NCBI GenBank assembly: GCA_037176705.1
Contig: CM073885.1
Coordinates: forward strand, 92,876,501-92,940,500
DNA length: 64,000 nucleotides
Source of the DNA: Molossus alvarezi
Taxonomy: Eukaryota > Chordata > Mammalia > Chiroptera > Molossidae
Reading direction: 5' to 3'
This document shows, in pieces, positions 13,095-24,753 of the stretch. The stretch's first letter is position 1. Each line of letters opens with the position of its first letter. Under the pieces are notes generated by a model that was not told the DNA's origin, searched no databases, and saw nothing but the letters and a program-made list of their open reading frames with translations. The position numbers were made by a program, and so were the translations under genes.

Positions 13095-13980
13095 GAAAAT
13101 GTTTAAGTTTAGCCCTTGCTTGTTGGGGAAGATACCTGCTGATAGAGCTTTGTAAAAGGAAAATTCAGTATTGCCCCTGACTATCTTTACTTGGGTCTAC
13201 CTGTTTAAATTTTTAGAAATTTCAAAAGAAGATTATATTGGGTTTCCTTTGAAAAATGTCCCAGTCTAACATTTTAGTTCCCTGTGTGTGGGTTTCTGAA
13301 AGGGGTCCAATATCTCTATTGGAAAAGGGGGTAGAGATACAAACAAATTTATCTAAGTTTTATGAACTCCGGAAATTAAGACCCTTTAATTCTTCTTTCA
13401 ATAGTATTTATTATTTTCCTTATAGAATGTGTAGTTATCTTTAATTTGTGATTTTTCACAAACTTTTCTCCTCACCTAAATGTATTATACCATTATCATG
13501 CATATTAACCTATGACTTATTCTTCTAACCCATGGCACTCTAAAGGATGTAGTATATCAGATATGTTTGGCTACAGTAAACATTTATTGAATTAGTAAAA
13601 CAATGACAAGTGGTTCATCATCTAACACCAGTAATTTTTAGAAAACCATATGCCCTCATTTGGGCAGAGAGGGAGACAGGATTTTTAGAGTAAAGTACTG
13701 GAATACAATAATCAGGTTATCATCATGGTGTATGGTTATTATTGATTCCTCGAGTAGATTTATAGGTCATATCCTTTTCAGTCAATACTATTCAGGAGTG
13801 AATTATATTGGAGCCAAGAATCCAAGAACAAAAGTTATACAGATATTTTATTCTATTAATATGGAAGGGAAACAGTGAAGCATCTAGAGTTGAGTTTGGC
13901 AAGGTAGAAAAATAACTGCCAGAAAACATGGTGACTTTGAAGACTGGAAGGAGCACCATTCATTGGCCATTGATAATGTC
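13095..13980. other. Unassigned sequence
   Basis: No gene or clear repeat. Frames at 13256-13444 and 13660-13878 (62 and 72 codons) have no recognisable domain and no supporting context. Confidence 0.45.
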
Positions 13981-14266
13981 AAGGTTTATTTATTTATTTA
14001 TTTATTTATTTTTTTATCTTCACCCGAGGACATTTTTCCATTTTTTGTTCAGGTAGAGTGGGAGGGAGAGAGAGAAAGGGAGAGAGAGAACAAAACATCG
14101 ACGTGAAGAGACACATCGAGTGGCTGCCACCCGCACAACCGACCAGGGCCGGGGACAAACTACAACCGAGGTATGCGCCCTTAGCGGGAACTGAACCCGG
14201 GTCTCTCAGGACTACAGGCTGACGCTCTAACCGCTGAGCCAAACCGGCCAGGGCAAAGGTTTATTT
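13981..14266 (-). mobile_element. VES-type SINE, subfamily A, with TSD
   Basis: The body is 13992-14255. It shows a (TTTA)n tail, cacccgaggacatttttcc (3' hairpin arm), a GA-rich block, and a tRNA-like head ending ccgctgagccaaaccggcca. The TSD aaggtttattt is at 13981-13991 and 14256-14266. Several CpGs survive, so this is one of the younger copies. Confidence 0.95.
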
Positions 14267-14327
14267 TTGTTTTGTTTTTAGAAACAGTTTCATTCCAGGT
14301 TACTTATTTAATTTAATACATTAAAGG

Positions 14328-14365
<38 letters not shown>

Positions 14366-14388
14366 ATCTATCTATCATCTATCTATTC
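14328..14388. repeat. (ATCT)n microsatellite
   Basis: A run of ATCT tetranucleotides with a few ATC interruptions near the right end. Confidence 0.95.
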
Positions 14389-14589
14389 ATCCACCCATGA
14401 GATTTCGAAGATATTCTTGTAATTAGAAATAAACCCAAACACTTTATCACATCCCAGACTTGAAAATATGGTTCCTACTACCCCTCTAATTTTTTTCCCT
14501 GCTAAGATTTTCTTCCCTTGTTCTATAGCAGCTACACTGAACAAAGAACATTTTCTAGTCTTTATTTAGATAACATCATTTTTATTTCA

Positions 14590-14945
14590 CTAGCATGACT
14601 AAGTGTTGCCTTTGCCTGGAGCACTCTTTCCCAGATCTTCACATGACTGGACCCATCTCATTAATCACTTCTCAGTTCAAATGTCACCTCTGCAAAAATG
14701 CCTGACCTAAACACTATTTAATGTAACTCTCCATTCCCTCTTTCTCTCTCCAATTACCCTTTCTGGTATCTTTCCTAATACTCATCATTCTCTGTAACGA
14801 TTTTATTTATGCATCTGCTTAAGTACTTATGTCTTCCAAGAAGACAGGGAGCTTGTTTTTGTTGTTTCCAGATGTATCTGCAGTATACATAAATAGACCT
14901 AGCACATAATAGATGCTCAAGAACTAACTGGAATAAATAAATACT
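14590..14945 (+). mobile_element. LINE2 3'-region fragment
   Basis: Motif order is characteristic of the L2 3' region in sense orientation: gcctggagcactctttccc, then acttctcagttcaaatgtca, then gacagggagcttg, then ctagcacataatagatgctc and an aataaataaata end. It spans about 355 bp. L2 is an ancient mammal-wide LINE, so this copy predates bats. Confidence 0.85.
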
Positions 14946-15387
14946 TGTAGTAAGTAAATAACCATATTTGCTTCTTTATAAGCATGTATCCTCAGAATAT
15001 ACATTATTCATTTGAACTTTGCAGATTTGTGTCCTATGGAATTTTCTATGCAGCTTAAAATCTCCTAATTATGATGCATATGCAGGAAATCAATAAGCTC
15101 ATGCCTTGGATGCAAAAATTAATGCCTTGCTACACCCAAATTAATGATCCTAAGGTCCCAGAGTAATATAAATTAAGACAGATTTTTTCTAGTTGACAGT
15201 GTTAGAGAAGTTGAATGACTTTTGACATAAGAAATATGATGGGAATTATAACATATCTGGATCTAATACTCATTCAATTGAATAACTTTCTAGATTTTAT
15301 AAATGATTATCTCCTAGTCTCACGATATTTGTCCTTTCCAAACATAAGGAACAACTTTATATAGAAAGTTACAAGATAAAGAAGGTA
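14946..15387. other. Unassigned sequence
   Basis: No gene or recognisable repeat seen. Confidence 0.5.
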
Positions 15388-15636
15388 TATTATTTCATTC
15401 TTTAATTTAAATAACATTTTTTTTCTTTATTGAATTTAGAGAGAGAGGAAGGGAGAGGGAGAGAGAGATAGAAACATCAATGAGAGAGAACATCGATTGA
15501 CCACCTCCTGCATGCTCCCCACTGGGGATTGGGCCTACAACCTGAGTATGTGACCTGACTGGGAATGAAACCTATGACCACTTGGTGATGCTCAACCACT
15601 GAGCCACACTGGTCAGGCTATTATTTTATTCTTTAA
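15388..15636 (-). mobile_element. VES-type SINE, subfamily B, with TSD
   Basis: The body is 15406-15618. It has a tail with tttattgaatttagagagag, a GA block, and a head ending ccactgagccacactggtca. The 18-bp TSD tattatttcattctttaa is at 15388-15405 and, with one mismatch, at 15619-15636. Confidence 0.93.
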
Positions 15637-15725
15637 AAGACCCTCTACAATCTATTCTTTGTTGGTTTAATTATCTGTAAATTCCAACAATAATGTGGAA
15701 GAATCTGGGCTTGCATATGCATTAT

Positions 15726-15726
<1 letters not shown>

Positions 15727-15761
<35 letters not shown>

Positions 15762-15767
15762 TGTGTG

Positions 15768-15810
<43 letters not shown>

Positions 15811-15811
15811 T
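15727..15811. repeat. Compound (CA)n(GT)n(ATCT)n microsatellite
   Basis: About 32 bp of CA, then 10 bp of GT, then an (ATCT)n run. The CA-to-GT switch makes a self-complementary junction that could extrude as a hairpin. Confidence 0.93.
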
Positions 15812-15834
15812 CAAATTATAGCTGTTATATAGCA

Positions 15835-15960
15835 TTGTTATGTCCATCTTATAAATAGGAAAGCTGAGATGCAGAGAAATTAAGTAAATTCCCAAAATCA
15901 AACAGCTATTAAGTCACACCAGAGGTATCGACAAGGGAATTCTCATCTAGGATTTCAGCT
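15835..15960 (+). mobile_element. MIR relic
   Basis: The order ataaataggaaagctgaga, then gcagagaaattaagtaaatt, then caaacagctattaagt follows the MIR core pattern (tRNA-derived ancient mammalian SINE) in plus orientation. It is diverged, as expected for this age. Confidence 0.7.
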
Positions 15961-16920
15961 TTCATCCAGGGTAGTTTAGGGAACAGATTGGGCATTGCCT
16001 GAGTTAGAATTCAATAACACAGCACAGATTACATAGTCAGTGGTTAGAATAAATTTAGAACAAATATCTGAGATTCTTATAACAGTGTTTAGATATTGAC
16101 AGTTCATTGCCAACTTTTTGGCTCATTCTACAAGGAACTGATGCCTATCACAGGAAAGAAGAAAGAAATATGTAGGGTTTTTGTTTGTTTCTTTAATTCA
16201 GTTATGTGGATTTTTAAAGAATGACAGGACTTTTTAAGTCTGGGGCCAAACATAAGCAGATTCCTCTAATCCCCTACAACTGTTATTCTACATACCATTA
16301 ATTGAGATCTGGTCTACATACCATTAATTGAGATCTGGGGTGAGATCCTTACTAAATCTGTTAGAATTTCTTAACTGGATATGACACACACATACTTAAA
16401 TACCACATCTAAAGTGCTGAATGTGATCTAAAATAACATTTTTACTAAGGCTGATTCTTTGATTCTAAGGAAGAAGAGTACTTAGATGATATTCCACATC
16501 ATAATTTTTAAGTGATTGATTCATCTCCTAAAGTAGTTACCCTGAAATTTAATGCTTTATTAATATAAAATGTGAACTATACCATCAAATAGTTGTACCT
16601 TAAAATATGAACTCTAGTGTATTTATTGAAACTGTAGTGTATTACAATGTTTAATAAAATGCAAAAAAAAAACATTAAATGTCATGTACAGAACTTAGTG
16701 AATCTTAATAAATGATTATTATATTAGATTGTTTAAGAATAATATGTTATCTTAAGTGCTCTTAGTTTAAAGAGAAATAATTATAAAATCATGTTGATAT
16801 TTTGAAACTATAGACAAATCTTTGTTTAATAGTATATTGTAAACACACAAGTATTTATGGTTATTAAATAAATCCATATCCATATGCTTCTGTGAGTATT
16901 ATACAAGAGCTGGTAAGATT
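15961..16920. other. Unassigned sequence with a tandem duplication
   Basis: No gene recognised. It contains the exact 26-bp tandem duplication annotated at 16287-16338. Confidence 0.45.
16287..16338. repeat. 26-bp exact tandem duplication
   Basis: A unit starting tctacataccattaattg and ending gagatctgg is present twice, at 16287-16312 and 16313-16338, with no difference. This points to a recent local duplication. Confidence 0.95.
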
Positions 16921-17202
16921 TCATTCCTTATTTCTTGTTTCTTTCTTTATTTTTGCTAATCCTCACCCAAGGATGTTTTTCCACTGATTTTTTTAGATAG
17001 AGTGGAAGGGAGGGAGAGAGAGAGAAATATCAATGTGAGAGAGACATATCGGTGTCCTCCCATACGACCACTTCCAGGCCAAGAGATTGAATCTGCAACT
17101 CAGGTATGTACCCATGACCAGTAATTGAACTTGCAACCCTTCAGTTTGCAGGCCAACACTCTAACCACTGAGCAACCAGCTAGGGCTCACTCCTTATTTC
17201 TT
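16921..17202 (-). mobile_element. VES-type SINE, subfamily A, with TSD
   Basis: The body is 16937-17186. It shows the 3' hairpin arm taatcctcacccaaggat, a GA block, and a head ending accactgagcaaccagctag. The TSD tcattccttatttctt (16921-16936) recurs at 17187-17202 with one mismatch. Confidence 0.92.
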
Positions 17203-18915
17203 AACAAGTATTTAGATCTTTAATATGAGAAGGGGATTAATACTGAATTATCTCCATTGAAGAATGAAGCAGGATGGGAATACAGAAACAACTGCTAGGC
17301 AAGAGAAAAAATGAAATAAAATCACAGATAGTAATTTAGAACTCTCATTAAGATTAATAGTTCTACCAAGTCCTCAAATGTAGTCCTAGATTAAATATTA
17401 CACATATTTAGATTACTTGATAATTATTGTTCTTCCACTTTAATAACTGAAGCTAAGCATTTTATTGAATTGTTTAATTGCCTTCTATTGCATGTTATTC
17501 ATTAGAATATAAATCTAAACTATATATTTTATGTGATTTACATTGTCTTGACATAACATAATATAAACCTTTTCTCATAGAAGAAAAAAATTAGTTTACG
17601 AACACTGAATTGTAATTTTGAATCATAGAGAGAATGCTGATTATCCTAAAACATTTATTTTTCTATTGCTTTAATATTGGTTTATCAGAAACTTTTAGAA
17701 TAAATTAAATAGTGGCAATATAAGCAGTAAATAAAGCTATATTGTTTGAAGAGGCTATAGTTTTCATAATAAAAATGAAATAATAGTGCTTACAATATAC
17801 TATTTTTATTACTACAGTTTTAAAGGAGATTCATTTAAAGCAAAGTATCCTGACTATCTAAATTCCAGTTAGAATAAACAGCAGGTAGTTATTACACCTA
17901 TTTAGGTTTGAAGAAAAGGACAATGTAGGATCCTAATACAAGTGACTTGGGTTAGCATGACAATAAAATGTTGTACAGGTATCGAGGCCCTATATCAATG
18001 CAGCCACTTTAAATATATAAAAAACATGTAATTATTTTATTCCAATCTGAGATAAATTTCTATATGAGAAAGAACACTGTGACTAAATTTCCCCTTAGCA
18101 TCTTCCTTTGCAGAGAAAATATCAATGAGCAAAAATTCATTGTAAATTCTACTTTATTTCATCAATTATGCATATACCAGAATTTCATACTGAGGTATTA
18201 AAACTGATCTGAGCAAAATATCACAATACAGCTTCACATATAATTTTGTGAAGTAGCTGTTAATCAACTCAGTTTCCCAATAGGCATTTCTTCAGTTGCC
18301 TTATTTTTATCCTCTGTCCACAGTGTATAAGACTAAGGTTCACACTTAACATTTGGAACATTTAGTTTCCTACATGGTACATGAAAATATTAGGGTTTCA
18401 TACTGAATTCTTCCATTTTAAATGTTTAAAATGTTAATATTCATGGCCTTGTAATTCTTCCCTTAGAGATAATATATTTAGCCAAATTTTAGAGCTCACC
18501 CATTATATCATCCGATGCGCCAATGAGACCACAAACACTAATGTGCTAGGAATTCAGAGGCATGGAAAACATGGTCACCATTATTAGGTCGCAATGTGCG
18601 AATGCTGGGGGAACACTGTCCATATCCTATAGCTCTCTGTCATTATACTGGAGAGAAAAATTAATCTTCCTTTCACAGATGCAAGGAGGATGTTGCTGTT
18701 GTGAATGCGTGTTACATATCTCTTCTGTGATTAGACTACTAGTCCTTCTCAATGGGACTGTTCTATTATTTTATCTTGATTTGCCTTTGACTCTTTATCC
18801 TCTTATTCCAGGATTAACCTTCCAGCCCTAACCCAATCATTGATCTTGTCAAAGTATGCATTTTCATCACAAACTATCATCCATTCACTATTTAATGATA
18901 TGAAAAAGTTACATA
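17203..18915. other. Unassigned sequence
   Basis: About 1.7 kb without a recognised repeat or gene. An 89-codon plus-strand frame at 18562-18831 has mixed composition and no motif I can name. There is no splice or promoter evidence to support it as an exon. Confidence 0.45.
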
Positions 18916-18919
18916 TGTA

Positions 18920-19340
18920 GACTTTACTTTGGTGCTAAGGATACAGCTAAGAACAAGGGTCCTGTTCATGAGGAGTTTCATGGGGTGCTGTGTGAATAAG
19001 TAAATATCAGATTATAAGCATTTTGTTGAAAATTAAAGAGCCTAGGTATACGAGATTTTACTTTAAATGTACCGGCCAGGGGAAGAAAGTAGCATGAAAG
19101 ATATAGTCAGAACAATAAAAATACAGCCTCACAAAGATGAAGTTAAAGGACATTCCAGGCAAAGGGTATAGTCCTTGAAATACCTTGAACAAGTGATACC
19201 CTATTCTTGGAATGTCCATTATACTCTTAAAATGTGTGTCTTTATGGAATTAGAAACAGGATTTAAATTTTTTAATGAATCCAGGTAGAGTAGCAGAGTA
19301 AGTAAGAGAAGGCAGGTGCAGAAGTTAGAAAGGTGCCAAT
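18920..19340 (+). mobile_element. Probable LINE2 fragment
   Basis: Motifs in order are ggatacagctaagaacaagg, cctgttcatgaggagtt, ggacattccaggcaaagg and ccttgaaataccttgaac, which match the L2 3'-region layout in sense orientation. It is strongly diverged and the limits are approximate. Confidence 0.55.
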
Positions 19341-19344
19341 TATT

Positions 19345-19970
19345 CTTAGGTTTACTGTTGTTATTATTCTTACTTTACTTATTTATTTTGTATAGAAGTG
19401 TGATATGTGTTTTTTTAAGTGTCTGTTGTGCTGAAAATAGACCAAAAAGAGGTAGGCAAGAGTGGAATCAGAAAATCAATTAAGAAACTATTGTTTTGTT
19501 TTGTACAAGAGATAAATGTAGTTTGGATTACACTGGTGATGGTAGAGAAGACAGAAAAAAAGAGGGTAGATTTAGAAAAACAAAGGAAATAAGGATAGCA
19601 TCCATATTTTTGGTTGAAAAGGATTATAAAATCATTTACTAATTGAGAGAGATATACATTGGAGAGAAGACTAAAAGTATCAAGACTTCCTTTAGAACAC
19701 ACTAAATCTGAAATTTGAGGTGAAGATTAGACAACAAAATTACTTGGCCTAGTATATTCTTGGATATCTGGAATTCCAGGGAGAAACTAGAACCAGTCAT
19801 ACCAATCATTCTCTCAATCTCTTTCTTTCTCTCTCTCTCTCTCTTTCTCCCCCCAACCCCTTGCTTTCTCTACCTCACCCTTAGTCCCCATCTGGAGTTG
19901 CACTACTATGCCACTTTTCACTTTTAGCTTTGAAATAACTTAATCTGCTTACTGATTATATTCTACTTGT
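19345..19970. other. Unassigned sequence with CT tract
   Basis: No gene recognised. A CT-rich low-complexity tract lies at 19813-19852. Confidence 0.45.
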
Positions 19971-19974
19971 CAAT

Positions 19975-20290
19975 GTGGTCTCAATCACAATAGTTTTATA
20001 ATTATTTTTGATATGTGAAATGTAAGTCTTTTAGTTTTTTCTTTTTTTTTTCTTTCAAGGAATCTTATTTAAAAAAAATAAATTTATTGGAGTAACACAG
20101 ATTAATAACTATTGTTTTTGCCTTTTTCAAAACCACTTTTACTATTTTTCTCCTCTGTACTTTCATACCACTTTTAGAATTAGCTTGTCAAGTTCTACAA
20201 ATTTACTGTACAGGTTTTGCACCTTCTTTTGTTACATTAATCCCTAGGTATTTGATATGTTTAATGTCATTAAATATAACAGAATTTTAC
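19975..20290 (-). mobile_element. Old LINE-1 ORF2 fragment, antisense, with an inserted A/T-rich tip
   Basis: Plus-strand motifs caatagttttataattattt, tttttcaaaaccacttttac, tttagaattagcttgtcaag and ttaatccctaggtatttgat are the antisense of L1 ORF2 in the expected order. Between about 20030 and 20128 the L1 text is interrupted. Part of the interruption (aataaatttattggagtaac) matches the 3' tip of the L1 at 29665. It is therefore a small 5'-truncated L1 tip inside an older L1. Confidence 0.7.
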
Positions 20291-20984
20291 CAGTATAGAC
20301 CTTGAAATAAATTACATATATTAGGCCCTAAGTCTATTAATAAAAGATGTTTAAAGAAAGCTGTTTAAAACAAACACAAACTAACATAGTCCCTGAAGCA
20401 TGTAGCAAAGGTATTCATACAGTGACTGAGGTCCTGCCCACTATGCCAAGGTCTCGGACAGTGACATCATTTTGATATGCTTGTCCTCCTTCTTTCAATG
20501 AGCAGAATCCATTCTCAGGCTTAGTGTGGTGCTAGAATCTGGATAATCATCCACTTCGACTGAAACTTATAAAAAGTGCAATCTCATTATAGACAATTAG
20601 GAAAATCTAAAAAAAGTTGAAAATTCTTATAGTCTCATCAATGAAAGAAAATAACATTCAACTCTACAATGTTAGTTTTTCCATGTATGTATTTATCTTC
20701 TGATTAATTTTTACGTTTCTATCATTACTAAAATAAAATATTTTTCAACCTAATTGTATTAATATTATGATTGTCCTATAACAATTTAAAGCAAGTACTT
20801 GACCTGGTCAGTTTTGTTCCAGATTATGTTTTTTACCTTTCTTCAACTTCCCTCTCATCCCATACTCACAGGCAGGGAAAAGATGAGCATCACATTTGTG
20901 TTGCATAGTTTTTATAGGGTTGTCTAATCTAAGCATCAATCCATCTTTATACAATAGATAGCACAGTGGAAATAGAGGATTTTT
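20291..20984. other. Unassigned sequence
   Basis: No recognisable repeat or gene. Confidence 0.45.
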
Positions 20985-21090
20985 ATCATAGATGAAAGAG
21001 GCAGGTAATTTCCCTAAAGTAACAACAGTTCTGGGACTGGAGCTCATGTTACCTTGACTACAAAGTCACTCTCTTCCCATTATTCTACTA
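20985..21090 (+). mobile_element. MIR relic (3' half)
   Basis: The order ggcaggtaatttccctaaag, then gttctgggactggagctc, then actacaaagtcactctcttc matches the MIR 3' half in plus orientation. Confidence 0.6.
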
Positions 21091-21094
21091 GTTT

Positions 21095-21530
21095 TCTACT
21101 TACGGAGCATGTTTTCTGTGTGAGGCACAATACTAGATGCTTTTTTGGAAAGTATCACTAAGTCTCACAAGTACTTCATGGGGAAGATATTTCAAGCCTC
21201 ATTTTGTCAGTGAAGAAATTTTGGTCTGTCATTAAAAGTTGGTAAACCCAGCCGGGCTGGTGTAGCTCAGTGGTTGAGCATCGACCCATGTACCAAGAGG
21301 TCGCCAGTTTGATTCCTGGTCATGGTACATGCCCAGGTTGTGGGCTCGATCCCCAGTGGGGAGCTTGCAGGAGGAGGCCAATCAATGTTCTCTCATTGAT
21401 GTTTCTATCTCTTTCTTCCTCTCCCTTCCTCTCTTTCTAAAATCAATAAAGAAAAAAAAGTAAAAAAAAAAAAAAAAAGTTAGTAAACCCAGATCTGGCA
21501 CAATCTCTGAAGACTCCCATATTAAGTTAT
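21095..21530 (+). mobile_element. MIR relic split by a VES SINE
   Basis: The left part (to 21233) reads like the MIR 5' half: ggagcatgttttctgtgtga, caatactagatgc, gtctcacaagtacttcatgg, gtcagtgaagaaa. It continues to the right of the SINE from 21493. Two MIR relics lie next to one another here in the same orientation. Confidence 0.6.
21234..21492 (+). mobile_element. VES-type SINE, subfamily B, with TSD
   Basis: The body is 21252-21474. It has an A box tagctcagtgg (21263-21273, perfect fit to the pol III consensus) and a B-box region with one C-to-T change. A CT-rich middle, aaaatcaataaag and an A-rich tail follow. The TSD aaaagttggtaaacccag (21234-21251) recurs at 21475-21492 with one mismatch. 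Confidence 0.95.
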
Positions 21531-24529
21531 TATTTGTATGACATGGTATAAAAAGTACTGAGGAGTTCCTTATATAGTCTTCTCCTTTCCATATGCTTGC
21601 TGTAAGGATCATAATTTAACCATTAGACATTTATTTATTTGGGCTAAATTCTCTCTAGGATCAGAAAAGGTTACTGTAGAGATAGGTATTGTGATTGAGA
21701 GCACAAAGAAAGGAATCTTTTAGGAATATGGGGTCCAATATTCAGAAAATTAGCCTCAATAGGGAGCCCAAGAGAGCTCTAGGGAACCAGAGGCGGAGAG
21801 AAGGCATGCAGTGTTAAAGGAAAAAAAGTCAACTCGTTGAAAACAGCTCCCTAGGGCTTCACATTAGTACAGACTGGCTCACTAGGAAATGAAGCAAAAA
21901 TGTCCCTTAATGTTATAGGCTTTTTAATAGACTTGACTGAATTACCTATTTCATCTCAATTTACAATTGTAATGTCTCATGTATAATACTTTATCCAACA
22001 CATCCCAAATCCCCTTTTTTCTTGATATCCTTTTTGTTATCTGAAGGCCTTTATTTTCACGTTAAGTAACTACACCACATTACCTAGAGAACAGAAAAGA
22101 TAAACATTAAACTGTTTGAATGTCAGCAAGTGTCAAATCAGGAGCCAAAGTTTAGAACCTACAAGCGTAAGAAATTATGTGGTCAACTGAAAAGAGTGTC
22201 CTCCAGGGAAAAGCGCATCCCAGCAGTGCTATTGCTAACTGTTGCCTACGTTTCAACCACCCTGCCGTGGCTGTCCGCAGTGATGCCTTTGATCTAGTTT
22301 TGATCTCTCCCCCATTAGTGTACAGAATAGATAAAAAAAAAAAAAAAATCAAGCCACATTCCATCTGGAATTTGTTGGGTCAGTTTATTCGATGCGGAGA
22401 CGGAATGGTAAAGAGTTGGCAATAATATTGACACAATATGAGGAGTTTTACATCTTTGATTGGATTTCAGCCATCCCAGCAACAACCTCCATCACTGTGT
22501 TATAAATTTTGGATGCAGCTCTCTAACAGAAGGCTAACTGAGATCATGAAGAGACAACTGTTTGGCTCATTATAAAGTCAGATGTGTTCTTTGGCATTTG
22601 AGTGGACAGCAGAGACTTTGACATTAACACATGGCTCATTAGGAATGAATTTGAGCTTGGCCTTTTGTTGCACTTAAAACAAAATATCTAATATAGAGAA
22701 GCAGCAACTCTTTGAAAATGCCGATACAATCTCTTAAATATACATAGCTCTAATTTAAAACGAAGGCACCATCCCTCTAGGCATTTGCTATTAAGAGAAT
22801 AGTGCGTGTCTTAAAATTGTGAAGAAAACAATGAAATGGTACAAGATCATGTTCCTTTTATCTTTCTTGTTCCTAGTGACAAATACACTGACTTCTCCTG
22901 TTCCTCCTAACGGTTTGTCATGTTCCAGAACAGGCTGTCTTGTAGTTTTACACTAGGGTCATGTTTACAGCATTACAGAGTAGTTAATGGTCAGTTACTA
23001 CTTTTATGATAAATTTAATTTTGTAACTCGGCTGATTCAATTTGCACCAAGCTAAAACTTTAAACATAAGGTAATTCACTACCTTGAACCTACAAAGCAG
23101 AATATTCTTTGATAGTAAGGTAGCTTAGCAATATGTACTGAAAGCAGTATTATTAGCACAACTTGTTTATTTAACTTACAGTGTTTGTCAGCTTTGCCTT
23201 TCTTCTAACCTACATCATAGTTGTTGCTTCAAATACTTTCAACTTTCTACAACAAAATACAAGTGTTTCATTCTAAAATAATGGGAATATCATTTTAATT
23301 CACTTTTGAATAAGTCTATGTTATAATCTGTTCCGCTGCTCTGAGAATTTAAACTTGTAAACAAATAAATGCTGCTTTCGTAATTTATGTATATCGAAAA
23401 CATGCACCAAGTCAACTGAGAGAAGTATGCCTCCCAGCCCTGTCAGTTATGATGAAAATTACAAATTTCTTATACTGTGAGATATGTTTGTGGAAGCAAA
23501 TGTGATGCTCAAGGAAAGAGCCTATCTGTCACATATTTCATGGACAACATGACATGACTAAAAGCTTCAGAATTTGAGTAATGCTGAAATGTATGAGATG
23601 GGCTCACATGTTTTTAAACCTTGAAGATTTTAAATATAAAGGTAGTATAAAGAGCCCATAAAACAAACAAAATAACAGGTAAAATTAATTCCTCTGAGCA
23701 AAGAAGTTTATTTTGAAAATAAACAGCATCCAGAACTGCCTCTTCTGCTGCATTCCGCGGGTAGTGCCTCAAACAAGGCATATTTCATACTGCAAATGAA
23801 GGAATACTCTGCTAGGCAGAGGCAGACTACGAATGTGGAGAACTTTCCTGGAGGGCCTGTCTTGTGTTTAACTGAAGTGTCTTCTAACCATAATGAACCC
23901 AAATTCTATGTTATTCTTGTATTCTTTCATGGTTCCTCATGTATAGGAGGCAGTTGAATATACACATTTTTTATTCAGTTTTTCCATCACCATTTATCCA
24001 TCTATACCCTCTTCTACCTCCACCCACCAACTAAATGTCTTTTAAGTTATTTTATCTTTGTACAAGTTTTCCAAAAGAAAAAAATGCATGGTTGAGCCTG
24101 CATAAACATAACCCCAGAATGTGAAATGTAAATAACGAAATAGTTAATAGCACTGAATAGGAATCAGGATAAGTGCTTACTCAATATGGCCAGTGATAAA
24201 CTATTTAAGTTGTCTCAGTTTTAAAAATCTGTAAATACAGATAATATATTTGCCTTTCCAAATTCCAAAGTTGTAAAGAACAAAGTAAAACCTATAATAA
24301 CACTTTATAAATATTATAAATATATAAGGTTTAGAAAAATGGCATGGATCTAGAAGACCCGACTTTGAAAATAATGCCTCAAAAGGATTTATGAAATTTC
24401 CTGATAGTCTAAATTCCCACTAGAAAGTACACCACTTGCATGTATGAATTTATCTTTTTGGAGTAAAAAATATATATATCTTAGTTAAATAGGTAAAAAG
24501 TCTTTATTTCCTTAGTCATTGTTTTAAGT
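21531..24529. other. Repeat-poor unassigned interval
   Basis: About 3 kb with few recognisable repeats, unusual for this window. It includes several moderately GC-rich blocks (22180-22320, 23740-23860). A weak antisense L1 3'UTR-like piece lies at about 23975-24030 (ccatcaccatttatcc). Frames at 22152-22425 overlap on both strands and have no recognisable domain. It could hold conserved noncoding sequence, which cannot be judged from one genome. Confidence 0.4.
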
Positions 24530-24753
24530 CAGTGGTTCTCAACCTTCCTAATGTCGGGACCCTTTAAAAAGTTCTTCACGTTGTATGTGTGCGTATCTGC
24601 ATGTGGGTGGACCCGCCTGGAAACGGATAGAGGAGCGGTGTCTCAGTTCCTAAGACCATCAGAAATATGTGTTTCCTGATGGTCTTAGGCAACCCCTGTG
24701 AAAGGGTCTTTCAACCCCCAATGGGGTCACAACCCACAGGTTGAGAACTGCTG
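24530..24753. mobile_element. SPIN-like hAT non-autonomous DNA transposon (MITE)
   Basis: It begins cagtggttctcaacct and ends aggttgagaactgctg. The two 16-bp ends are inverted repeats with 14 matches. Subterminal sequence (ttcctaatg, gggaccctttaa; aacccctgtgaaagggtc, ggggtcac) matches what I know of the SPIN hAT family, which spread horizontally into bats and several other tetrapods. An exact 14-bp inverted repeat inside (24649-24662 and 24676-24689) forms a hairpin. No transposase is encoded. The expected 8-bp TSD is not clean: ttttaagt on the left against ttaaggga on the right shares only ttaag. Confidence 0.85.

Noticed and set aside
18562..18831. 89-codon plus-strand reading frame
   Set aside because: No domain, no homology I recognise, no splice or promoter context. 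Frames of this length are expected by chance in 64 kb.
20808..21047. 79-codon minus-strand frame
   Set aside because: Overlaps a MIR relic and has no domain.
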